Part shown: in pieces, positions 1-4,382 of the stretch | Layout of the letters: each line of letters opens with the position of its first letter | How positions within the stretch are numbered: the stretch's first letter is position 1 | Assembly: GCA_023441845.1 (NCBI GenBank) | Contig: JAEZNF010000562.1 | Location: 1 to 5,174, forward strand | Source: Bacillota bacterium | GTDB lineage: Bacteria > Bacillota > Clostridia > Acetivibrionales > DSM-2933 | Length of the DNA stretch: 5,174 nt | Reading direction: 5' to 3' | Program-made: the position numbers and the translations under genes | Notes under the pieces: model-generated | The model's input: the letters and a program-made list of their open reading frames with translations, nothing else | Told to the model about the DNA's origin: nothing | Database searches by the model: none

Positions 1-2
1 CC

Positions 3-887
3 ATACCCCTTTCCAGGCTGGTTTGCGTTGTTGGGGTCAGCGGATCGGGCAAGAGCAGCCTTATATCCAAGGCCCTCTACCCCGCTGTACTTAAGGAACT
101 GGGAAAAAGACCCGATAGTACCGGGAATTATGCCGACATTATCGGCGCAAAAAATTTATCTGATGTTTATTACATAAGCCAGCAGGCAATCGGCAAAACA
201 TCAAGGTCAAACCCGGGAACATATACAGGGGTATTCGACCTTATAAGGGATTGTTATGCCAATTTGGAGGAGTCTAAAATAAGGAAGCTAACCAGAGAGC
301 ACTTTAGTTTTAACAGTGTTAAAGGACAGTGCGAAGAGTGCAAAGGAACCGGTGAGATAGCAATTCCGATGCATTTTATGGATGATATTTATGCAACGTG
401 TACAAAATGTAACGGAAAAAGATATCAGGAAAGGGTTTTGGAGGTAAGGTATAAAGGGTATACAATTTCTGACTTGCTCGAACTTGAAATAGCTGAAGTA
501 AAAGAGGTGTTTAAAGAGCAAAATAAGGTTTCGGATATACTTGATATGCTTGTCAAAGTGGGCGTAGGCTACATTAAACTTGGGCAAAGCGCTGCCACAC
601 TGTCGGGAGGAGAAGCACAAAGAATAAAACTTGCCAAAGCGCTATGTAACGGTAAGGTGAAGAATGTCCTTTATATTCTTGACGAACCCACGACCGGTCT
701 TCATGATGAAGATGTGAAGAAGTTGATTTATGTCTTAAAGGAGTTAACAAGCAATGGAGCTACGGTGATTGTTATAGAACATAATCCGCTATTGATACAA
801 CAAGCGGACTGGATCATTGAGATGGGACCGCAAGGCGGTGAAGCAGGCGGATATGTTATTAATGAGGGATGGCTTTATAAAGGATAA
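3..887 (+). CDS. uvrA: UvrA-family excinuclease ATPase, C-terminal part (5' end outside window)
   Basis: The reading frame is open from the left edge to TAA at 885-887 (294 codons visible), so the first internal ATG at 264 is not the real start. In order it shows Walker A GVSGSGKSS (33-59), the UvrA motif RSNPGTYTGVF, a zinc module CX2C-X19-CX2C starting at CEEC (codons about 111-137), the ABC signature LSGGEAQRIKLAKAL, Walker B ILDEPTTGLH and the H-loop VIEHN. This is the second nucleotide-binding half of UvrA, which loads UvrB on damaged DNA in nucleotide excision repair. The tail stops soon after GPQGGEAGG and lacks the usual GTPEE-type extension. It could therefore be a UvrA2-like or drug-resistance paralogue rather than the housekeeping UvrA; the N-terminal half is needed to decide. 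No clear terminator follows it. Confidence 0.92.
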   Translation: MPLSRLVCVVGVSGSGKSSLISKALYPAVLKELGKRPDSTGNYADIIGAKNLSDVYYISQQAIGKTSRSNPGTYTGVFDLIRDCYANLEESKIRKLTREHFSFNSVKGQCEECKGTGEIAIPMHFMDDIYATCTKCNGKRYQERVLEVRYKGYTISDLLELEIAEVKEVFKEQNKVSDILDMLVKVGVGYIKLGQSAATLSGGEAQRIKLAKALCNGKVKNVLYILDEPTTGLHDEDVKKLIYVLKELTSNGATVIVIEHNPLLIQQADWIIEMGPQGGEAGGYVINEGWLYKG

Positions 888-1083
888 CAAACTTGGCGTC
901 CGCAAAGACAACTGCCGGAATACAAATAAAATAAAAAAACAGTTGAAGAACTTTAGACTAAAGATGAAAAACAGGAAGTAGAAATTAAAGTAATCAAAGG
1001 TGGAAAGTGTAAATTTAGTCATTTGAACACTGTAAAGCCTGGTTGGTTGAATATTACAGAAAAATTACAGTTTAAAATATTCC
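888..1083. other. AT-rich intergenic stretch without a recognised gene
   Basis: About 200 bases separate the UvrA-family stop from the first small-ORF promoter. There is no clear terminator hairpin. One frame stays open from about 957 through 1220 (for example KQEVEIKVIKGGKCKF) but has no ATG start with a ribosome binding site, and it runs through the promoter at 1084-1113 and into the start of the real small ORF. It may be a decayed gene remnant; no function can be given. Confidence 0.5.
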
Positions 1084-1113
1084 TTGACAGGACGATTTTA
1101 CCTGTGTTATCAT
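1084..1113 (+). promoter_or_regulatory. Sigma-A-type promoter of small-ORF cassette 1
   Basis: A perfect -35 hexamer TTGACA (1084-1089) is followed 18 bases later by TATCAT (1108-1113). TATAAT at 1113-1118 is a perfect -10 box but lies too far (23 bases) from this -35. The same arrangement, with a shared GGACGATTT in the spacer, lies upstream of the second small ORF at 1554-1583. That repetition supports a functional promoter. Confidence 0.7.
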
Positions 1114-1197
1114 ATAATCACTGTGCCCGGAAAAATGTTGTTGAACAAAACACTCACAGGCCAGAAAAAATATTGACGATGAGAAAGGAGGATTACA

Positions 1198-1323
1198 ATG
1201 TATCACCTGAAAAGTTTTAACCTCGAACAAAATAATATAGCCATTAGATTATCAGGGAAACCATGTATAGATACCGGTATACATTGGCTTAATCCTCTGT
1301 TTATAAAGTGTAGAAATAAATGA
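1198..1323 (+). CDS. Small protein, 41 aa, paralogue of the 51-aa protein at 1685 (unknown function)
   Basis: ATG at 1198 lies six bases after a near-perfect ribosome binding site AAAGGAGG (1184-1191), and TGA is at 1321-1323. The 41-residue product starts MYHLK, contains NIAI, a KPC.D segment and the run HWLNPL, and ends ..KCRNK. It aligns along almost its whole length with the product of 1685-1840: MY.LK, LE..NIA, KP..D, HWLNPL and KC are shared. Conservation between two copies with separate promoters and terminators argues for a real translated peptide despite its size. There is no obvious signal peptide or membrane helix. The two cysteines flanking HWLNPL are suggestive, but I do not recognise the family and assign no function. 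Confidence 0.72.
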   Translation: MYHLKSFNLEQNNIAIRLSGKPCIDTGIHWLNPLFIKCRNK

Positions 1324-1349
1324 TTGTTTAATTTTTACAAAGTTTATAA

Positions 1350-1396
1350 GAGCGGTTAAGTCAAAGGAATTAAGACTTAACCGCTTTTTATTTTTT
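1350..1396 (+). terminator. Intrinsic terminator of small-ORF cassette 1
   Basis: Perfect 12-bp inverted repeat, AGCGGTTAAGTC (1351-1362) with its complement at 1374-1385. The loop is 11 bases and a T-rich tract interrupted by one A follows to 1396. It lies 27 bases after the small ORF stop. The GGTTAAGTC core resembles the stem of the second cassette's terminator. Confidence 0.9.
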
Positions 1397-1397
1397 A

Positions 1398-1492
1398 GTC
1401 GAGGTGCAAGGAAGACTACATCGTATACCAAATACAATAGATTAGGGATCTATCCTCGTAAAGAGGGTATGTCTTCCAAATATTCCTCGATA
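1398..1492 (+). ncRNA. Isolated Y-RNA-like element (unit A)
   Basis: This has the same architecture as the seven units upstream of the Ro60 gene: 5' motif GAGGTGC at 1401-1407, then GGAAGACTACAT at 1410-1421, and 3' motifs GTCTTCC (1471-1477) and CCTCGA (1485-1490). The outer stem pairs 1399-1404 with 1485-1490 and the inner stem pairs 1410-1416 with 1471-1477. ATACC (1425-1429) with GGTAT (1466-1470) extends it. The interior has only a small hairpin around 1445-1455 and no tRNA-like arms. It begins two bases after terminator 1, so it must be read through or have a promoter I cannot see. Identification rests on the match to the Ro60-linked units. Confidence 0.75.
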
Positions 1493-1553
1493 TAAATGTT
1501 AAGTGACCGGCCAAAGATAAATATTACATTAATATTACAAAAATGGAATATTG

Positions 1554-1583
1554 TTGACATAGACCTGGACGATTTGATAGAAT
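1554..1583 (+). promoter_or_regulatory. Sigma-A-type promoter of small-ORF cassette 2
   Basis: TTGACA (1554-1559), an 18-base spacer containing GGACGATTT, then TAGAAT (1578-1583). It is homologous in layout to the promoter at 1084. The expected leader of roughly 95 bases contains a small hairpin, AGTGA (1605-1609) with TCACT (1621-1625). Confidence 0.75.
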
Positions 1584-1684
1584 ACAGAACAGTATGCTTG
1601 AAAAAGTGATGTTGTATAAGTCACTGGAAAACTTAAAAGAAGTTCATTGATTGGATTAATAAAAATATGAAAGGAGGATTATCA

Positions 1685-1840
1685 ATGTATTTACTAAAGT
1701 ATAGTTGGCTCGAACGAATTAATATAGCGGCTCAATTTGGACATAAACCAAGTATGGATTGTATGCATTGGCTTAATCCTCTGTTGCATAAATGTGAAAA
1801 GCGATTGTACCCGGAATGCGTAGGCGAACAGCCCGGATAA
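1685..1840 (+). CDS. Small protein, 51 aa, paralogue of the 41-aa protein at 1198 (unknown function)
   Basis: ATG at 1685 is preceded by AAAGGAGG (1670-1677) with seven bases of spacing, and TAA is at 1838-1840. The protein starts MYLLKYSWLE, has NIA, KPSMDCMHWLNPL and KC in the same order as the upstream paralogue, and carries an extra C-terminal tail (RLYPECVGEQPG). About half of the 41 comparable positions match. It has three cysteines and no clear signal peptide. It sits in its own transcription unit between the promoter at 1554 and the terminator at 1869. The strong promoter and RBS suggest high expression. Function and family are unknown to me; a peptide toxin, a phage-type small regulator or a modified-peptide precursor are open possibilities without direct support. 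Confidence 0.75.
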   Translation: MYLLKYSWLERINIAAQFGHKPSMDCMHWLNPLLHKCEKRLYPECVGEQPG

Positions 1841-1868
1841 AGGGTTTAACAATAAAGCATTTACTACA

Positions 1869-1919
1869 AGAGAGTGATTAAGTCCAATAAAAAGGATTTA
1901 ACCACTCTCTTTTATTTTA
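1869..1919 (+). terminator. Intrinsic terminator of small-ORF cassette 2
   Basis: A 17-base arm at 1869-1885 pairs with 1894-1910 with one G.U pair and one A.C mismatch. It is followed by TTTTATTTT. The arm starts AGAGAGTG and contains TTAAGTCC, echoing the stem of terminator 1. It lies 28 bases after the small ORF stop and 23 bases before the next gene. Confidence 0.88.
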
Positions 1920-1942
1920 TAAAATACAAGGTTGGTGAGAAA

Positions 1943-2458
1943 ATGAAATTTTATAATTCCATGCAAAAGAATATGAGTTTTGCAGATGTGGTTGCAAGCA
2001 TCAAGTACTTTATTAAAACCGATCCGGACTGCGAATACAGGGTAGCAGTTGGGACCGACTCCCAGGTAAAAGGAAGATATACCTGTTTTGCGACCGGTAT
2101 TCATGTACATAGAGTCGGCAAGGGAGCATGGTGCTGCATCAGCAAAAGCATAGAAAACAAGCGGTATAAAAACCTTAAAGAAAAGATTTCGAAGGAAACT
2201 ACCATTACATATGAACTTGCATACATGTTGAATGAGCAGTTAATGGAAGCTCTGTGCGACTTAACTGCAAAGTATAAAAACTTTGATTGCAAGCTTGAGG
2301 CCCATATTGATGTAGGCACAAAAGGAGAAACCAGAAAGCTTATTAAAGAAATGGTTGGATATTTTGAAGGTATGAGTATTGATGCAAAAATAAAACCTGA
2401 TTCATTTGTGGCAAGCAGTTATGCAAACAGATACAGCAAAAGCATTAAGGTTAGTTGA
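1943..2458 (+). CDS. ykuK: YkuK family (DUF458) RNase H-like protein
   Basis: 171 aa from ATG 1943. The frame extends upstream to 1874, but that stretch is inside terminator 2, and GGTGAG just before 1943 is a plausible (close-spaced) ribosome binding site. The N-terminus MKFYNSMQKNMSFADV and the motifs GTDSQ (residues 37-41), HIDVG (121-125), KGETRKLI (127-134) and KPDSFVAS (151-158) are those of the YkuK family of predicted RNase H-fold proteins. The aspartates in GTDSQ and HIDVG are candidate metal ligands. The biochemical substrate of this family is not established to my knowledge. It is followed after 14 bases by a 78-aa gene and then by a tRNA cluster, so a role in RNA metabolism is plausible but inferred. 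Confidence 0.85.
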   Translation: MKFYNSMQKNMSFADVVASIKYFIKTDPDCEYRVAVGTDSQVKGRYTCFATGIHVHRVGKGAWCCISKSIENKRYKNLKEKISKETTITYELAYMLNEQLMEALCDLTAKYKNFDCKLEAHIDVGTKGETRKLIKEMVGYFEGMSIDAKIKPDSFVASSYANRYSKSIKVS

Positions 2459-2472
2459 AAGGATGGTATTAT

Positions 2473-2709
2473 ATGTTCGTTTTAAAGGTAACACCTGTAC
2501 GGAATGTGTTGATAGGCAAGCGTTGTTTCAAGAGTGAGAGACCCGATATGTTTTTCAACAAGGTTATGGGTGAAGGCTCAAAGGTAGATGTATTTGATGT
2601 CTCCGACAGGAAGCAGAAGGCACTTGCAGTAACTGAAATTAATAAGAGAAATCACAGGATGATTATAAACAACAAGAGATACTTTATATGTTCAATAAAT
2701 GCCGGATGA
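2473..2709 (+). CDS. Hypothetical 78-aa protein downstream of the YkuK-family gene
   Basis: ATG at 2473 follows AAAGGA (2458-2463) at good spacing; an in-frame TTG at 2455 is a less likely start. TGA is at 2707-2709. The gene starts 14 bases after the YkuK-family stop, so the two are probably co-transcribed. The product begins MFVLKVTPVRNVLIGKRCF and ends KRYFICSINAG. It is basic, rich in alternating hydrophobic/charged residues typical of a small beta-rich fold, and has two cysteines. It has no signal peptide, membrane segment or motif that I recognise. Coding status is supported by length, RBS and operon spacing only. Confidence 0.65.
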   Translation: MFVLKVTPVRNVLIGKRCFKSERPDMFFNKVMGEGSKVDVFDVSDRKQKALAVTEINKRNHRMIINNKRYFICSINAG

Positions 2710-2714
2710 ATAGT

Positions 2715-2740
2715 GCGGCAGTGACAAAAAACGCTGCCGC
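2715..2740 (+). other. Stem-loop between the 78-aa gene and the tRNA cluster
   Basis: GCGGCAG (2715-2721) pairs with CTGCCGC (2734-2740). The inner bases 2722-2723 and 2732-2733 extend it to 9 bp with one wobble, around an A-rich 8-base loop. No T-run follows, so it is not a standard intrinsic terminator. It ends 8 bases before the first tRNA and could mark an mRNA 3' end or a processing site. Confidence 0.5.
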
Positions 2741-2748
2741 CGAGAAAT

Positions 2749-2821
2749 GTGCCTGTGGCTCAGCTGGTAGAGCACCCGGCTTTTAACCGGGTGGCCGTGG
2801 GTTCAAATCCCACCAGGCACA
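2749..2821 (+). tRNA. tRNA-Lys (anticodon UUU)
   Basis: Complete cloverleaf: acceptor GTGCCTG (2749-2755) pairs with CAGGCAC (2814-2820), D-stem GCTC/GAGC, anticodon stem CCCGG/CCGGG around loop CTTTTAA giving UUU, five-base variable loop, T-stem GTGGG/CCCAC with loop TTCAAAT, discriminator A2821. No CCA is encoded (ACT follows), unlike the next five genes. It is a normal class I tRNA and is first in the cluster. Confidence 0.95.
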
Positions 2822-2827
2822 CTATAT

Positions 2828-2904
2828 GCGGGTATAACCGAATCGGCATAGGTACCGGACTTAAAATCCGGGTTTTGAGGGTTCAAATCCCTCTTCCTGC
2901 ACCA
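2828..2904 (+). tRNA. Non-canonical tRNA, Leu anticodon UAA, short variable loop, G3:U70
   Basis: Anticodon arm CCGGA-CTTAAAA-TCCGG gives UAA (Leu, UUA codons). The D-arm (3-bp stem ACC/GGT, 11-base loop GAATCGGCATA) looks Leu-derived. The variable loop is only GTTTT (2872-2876), whereas bacterial tRNA-Leu normally carries a long variable arm. T-stem is GAGGG/CCCTC. Acceptor GCGGGTA (2828-2834) with TTCCTGC (2894-2900) gives G1-C72, C2-G71, G3.U70, G4-C69, G5-C68, U6.U67 mismatch, A7-U66, then A73 and encoded CCA. G3:U70 with A73 is the established main identity of alanine tRNAs, so alanylation is possible. U(-1) could pair with A73. Whether it serves translation is unknown. Confidence 0.85.
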
Positions 2905-2926
2905 TATTAATTTCGGAAAAAGGAAT

Positions 2927-3001
2927 GGTGGATTAGTGAAGTGGCTATCACATGAGACTGTCGATCTTAAATCAGGAGTTCAATTCTCCTATCCACCGCC
3001 A
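2927..3001 (+). tRNA. tRNA-Asp (anticodon GUC)
   Basis: Acceptor GGTGGAT (2927-2933) with ATCCACC (2991-2997), D-stem GTGA/TCAC, anticodon stem TGAGA/TCTTA (one G.U) with loop CTGTCGA giving GUC, four-base variable loop, T-stem AGGAG/CTCCT, discriminator G2998 and encoded CCA. G73, G2-C71 and G10 fit aspartate tRNA identity. Residue 38 is A instead of the usual C and the anticodon stem is weak, so it is somewhat divergent. Confidence 0.88.
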
Positions 3002-3006
3002 ATAAT

Positions 3007-3083
3007 GGGGCCATAGCTCAACATGGGAGAGCACCTGCCTTGCAAGCAGGAGGTAGAGGGTTCAAGTCCCTCTGGTTCCACCA
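3007..3083 (+). tRNA. tRNA-Ala (anticodon UGC)
   Basis: Acceptor GGGGCCA (3007-3013) with TGGTTCC (3073-3079) contains the alanine identity pair G3:U70 and a second wobble G4:U69. D-stem GCTC/GAGC, anticodon stem CCTGC/GCAGG with loop CTTGCAA giving UGC, five-base variable loop AGGTA, T-stem GAGGG/CCCTC, A73 and encoded CCA. It is a normal alanine tRNA placed between the two Leu-anticodon tRNAs that share its G3:U70 feature. Confidence 0.94.
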
Positions 3084-3092
3084 AATAGATAT

Positions 3093-3169
3093 GCGGGTAT
3101 AACCGAATAGGCATAGGTACTTGCCTTAGAAGCAAGGTTTTGAGGGTTCGACTCCCTCTTCCTGCACCA
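3093..3169 (+). tRNA. Non-canonical tRNA, Leu anticodon UAG, short variable loop, G3:U70
   Basis: Close paralogue of the gene at 2828: identical acceptor strands GCGGGTA (3093-3099) and TTCCTGC (3159-3165), the same 3-bp D-stem, the same GTTTT variable loop and T-stem. It differs in one D-loop base, the anticodon arm and two T-loop bases. Anticodon arm CTTGC-CTTAGAA-GCAAG gives UAG, which reads CUA/CUN leucine codons, not stop. G3.U70, the U6.U67 mismatch, A73 and encoded CCA are all retained, so the unusual acceptor stem is maintained in two copies and is not a chance read error. Confidence 0.85.
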
Positions 3170-3173
3170 ATAT

Positions 3174-3261
3174 GGAAGGTTGTCCGAGAGGTTTATGGTA
3201 ACTGTTTGCTAAACAGTTGGGCTGCAAGGCTCCATAGGTTCAAATCCACCCTCACCCACCA
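3174..3261 (+). tRNA. tRNA-Ser-like (anticodon GCU), degenerate acceptor and T stems
   Basis: The anticodon arm ACTGT-TTGCTAA-ACAGT (anticodon GCU at 3208-3210), the long variable arm beginning TGGG (3218-3221) with CTCCA opposite, the TCC.GAGAGG D-region and the TTCAAAT T-loop identify a class II serine tRNA. However, acceptor GGAAGGT (3174-3180) pairs poorly with CTCACCC (3251-3257), with three mismatches. The T-stem ATAGG/CCACC keeps only two good pairs, and the D-stem is weak. An ACCA end is present. It may be a decaying tRNA, a pseudogene, or an RNA used for something other than translation. Confidence 0.65.
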
Positions 3262-3284
3262 AATAATATAGAGGAGCGTTTTTT

Positions 3285-3905
3285 ATGGTTATGACAGAGG
3301 TTATCAAACAATTAAGAGAAAAGACAGGGGCAGGCATTATGGAATGTAAGAGGGCTCTTGCACAGGCAAATTCGGATATTGATAGGGCTATATCTTATTT
3401 AAGAGAAAAGGGAGCTGTAAAAGCCTGTGAAAAGTCGAATCGACCTGCATCGGAAGGTATAGTTCATTCTTATATACATGGAGATGGAAGAATTGGAGTC
3501 CTTGTTGAAGTAAACGCTGAAACAGATTTTGCAGTAAAAAGCGAAAAGTTCAGACTATTTGTAAAGGAGATTGGCTTGCAGATTGCTGCATGCAGCCCAA
3601 GGTATGTATGCAGAGAGGATATCCCGCTGGATATTATCGAGGATACTAAAGGCCAATTCATCTCACAAGTAATGAATAAAGGTAAGACAGGAGAATTACT
3701 TGATAAAATTATTGAAGGTAAGATGGTGAAGTTCTATCAGGAGGTATGCTTAATGGATCAGGCATATGTCAAGGAGCCCGGGAAAACGGTGAAGGATATA
3801 ATGACTGAAGCAGTAATGGCAATAAACGAAAATATTATCATTAACAAATTTACCAGATATGAAATAGGTAAGGGTTCATTAACAAACGAATTCAGTATTC
3901 AGTAG
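3285..3905 (+). CDS. tsf: Elongation factor Ts (probable accessory paralogue)
   Basis: 206 aa. GAGGAG (3271-3276) lies 8 bases before ATG 3285; the in-frame ATG at 3291 would be 14 bases away. EF-Ts exchanges GDP for GTP on EF-Tu. The N-terminal UBA-like segment has LREKTGAGIMECKRAL (residues 10-25), and the EF-Tu-contacting core motif ETDF (79-82) is followed by AVKSEKF where most homologues have a VAR/NEEF-type sequence. The C-terminal part carries GKTGELLDKIIEGKMVKFYQ..., LMDQAYVKEPGKTV and EN(I)..KFTRYEIG, typical of the family. Length matches the short EF-Ts of many Gram-positives. There is no rpsB upstream, the usual partner of the housekeeping gene; instead a tRNA cluster precedes it and a Y-RNA-like array follows 8 bases after the stop. 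This suggests a second copy, which cannot be proved from the window. Confidence 0.93.
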   Translation: MVMTEVIKQLREKTGAGIMECKRALAQANSDIDRAISYLREKGAVKACEKSNRPASEGIVHSYIHGDGRIGVLVEVNAETDFAVKSEKFRLFVKEIGLQIAACSPRYVCREDIPLDIIEDTKGQFISQVMNKGKTGELLDKIIEGKMVKFYQEVCLMDQAYVKEPGKTVKDIMTEAVMAINENIIINKFTRYEIGKGSLTNEFSIQ

Positions 3906-3913
3906 AAAATGTT

Positions 3914-4031
3914 CTATTTCGAGGTGCATGGAAGACTACATGGTTAAATTAGTTCGAATCTGATCTACCCGCATTTGGGCAGGAACTCCGGGAACGGAGT
4001 TCGAGTGTCTTCCGCAAATTCCCTCGAAATA
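3914..4031 (+). ncRNA. Y-RNA-like unit B, with T-arm and acceptor-like hairpin
   Basis: Outer stem ATTTCGAGG (3916-3924) pairs perfectly with 4022-4030; inner stem GGAAGAC (3930-3936) pairs with GTCTTCC (4007-4013). The interior has a tRNA-like T-arm (ATTAG 3948-3952, loop TTCGAAT, CTGAT 3960-3964). Directly after it comes a short acceptor-like hairpin CTACCC/GGGCAG (3965-3970 with 3977-3982, one mismatch), then a 7-bp hairpin GAACTCC/GGAGTTC (3983-3989 with 3996-4002) where a D-arm would be in the permuted tRNA-like units. It starts 8 bases after the EF-Ts stop and has no promoter of its own that I can see. Confidence 0.82.
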
Positions 4032-4050
4032 AACAATACGACAGTAACAT

Positions 4051-4144
4051 ATTTTGAGGTGCCAGAAAGACTACATCTCCCAGATTCCTGATTGAGAACC
4101 AGGTGCCGTTTAGCCGGTAAAGTCTTTCTCCTTTCCCTCAAAAA
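4051..4144 (+). ncRNA. Y-RNA-like unit C
   Basis: Outer stem TTTTGAGG (4052-4059) with CCTCAAAA (4136-4143); inner stem AGAAAGACT (4064-4072) with AGTCTTTCT (4121-4129), 9 bp perfect. Both stems differ in sequence from unit B on both sides at once, so pairing is preserved. The interior has a CCTG/CAGG hairpin (4087-4090 with 4100-4103) and no clear tRNA-like arms. Confidence 0.82.
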
Positions 4145-4168
4145 CAAATAAAACAAATAAAACAAATA
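4142..4168 (+). repeat. Three tandem copies of AAACAAATA
   Basis: Three perfect, contiguous 9-base units fill most of the linker between Y-RNA-like units C and D. It is A-rich and unlikely to fold, so it may act as an unstructured spacer or a nuclease entry site. It may also be simple replication slippage. Confidence 0.85.
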
Positions 4169-4182
4169 ACACTGGTCACATC

Positions 4183-4261
4183 ATCCGAGGTGCAGTGAAG
4201 ACTACATGGGAGACTGCAAATCTTTCGCCAAAAGACTTGTCTTCAATCTACTTCCTCAGAT
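4183..4261 (+). ncRNA. Y-RNA-like unit D (shortest)
   Basis: Outer stem GAGG (4187-4190) with CCTC (4254-4257), extended by ATC (4183-4185) with GAT (4259-4261) across one mismatch. Inner stem TGAAGAC (4196-4202) with GTCTTCA (4239-4245). One internal hairpin pairs 4218-4224 with 4232-4238 around a short loop, with one mismatch. At about 79 bases it is near the minimum for this architecture and has no tRNA-like module. Confidence 0.75.
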
Positions 4262-4279
4262 TTGATTCAGAAAGGTATT

Positions 4280-4368
4280 CCCTTGAGGTGCCGGAAAGAC
4301 TACATAAGGGGCCATGCGGCTTAAAAAGGCACATGGAAAAAAAGTCTTTTAAATCAATTCCTCAAGGT
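4280..4368 (+). ncRNA. Y-RNA-like unit E
   Basis: Outer stem CCTTGAGG (4281-4288) with CCTCAAGG (4360-4367), 8 bp perfect. Inner stem AAAGACT (4295-4301) with AGTCTTT (4343-4349). The interior holds a hairpin CCATG (4312-4316) with CATGG (4332-4336) and a small inner stem. No tRNA-like arms are visible. Confidence 0.82.
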
Positions 4369-4382
4369 AACAAAAAGTAAAT

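Noticed and set aside
288..620. Antisense open frames on the minus strand (also 789-1022, 1898-2319, 3470-3661, 3965-4165)
   Set aside because: They mirror strongly supported + strand genes or structured RNAs, have no supporting RBS or motifs, and are expected by chance.
1113..1118. Perfect TATAAT as the -10 of the first promoter
   Set aside because: It lies 23 bases from TTGACA, beyond the usual 16-18; TATCAT at 1108-1113 fits better, although a weak second start using TATAAT cannot be excluded.
1023..1220. 65-codon open frame (TTG start)
   Set aside because: No ribosome binding site, it contains the promoter at 1084-1113, and it overlaps the start of the well-supported small ORF at 1198 in another frame. 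At most a remnant.
3127..3129. UAG anticodon read as a stop-codon suppressor
   Set aside because: UAG here is the anticodon, which reads CUA leucine codons. A UAG-stop suppressor would need anticodon CUA.
4195..4380. 61-codon open frame across units D and E
   Set aside because: Lies over two paired RNA units whose base changes follow stem pairing, not codons, and lacks an RBS.
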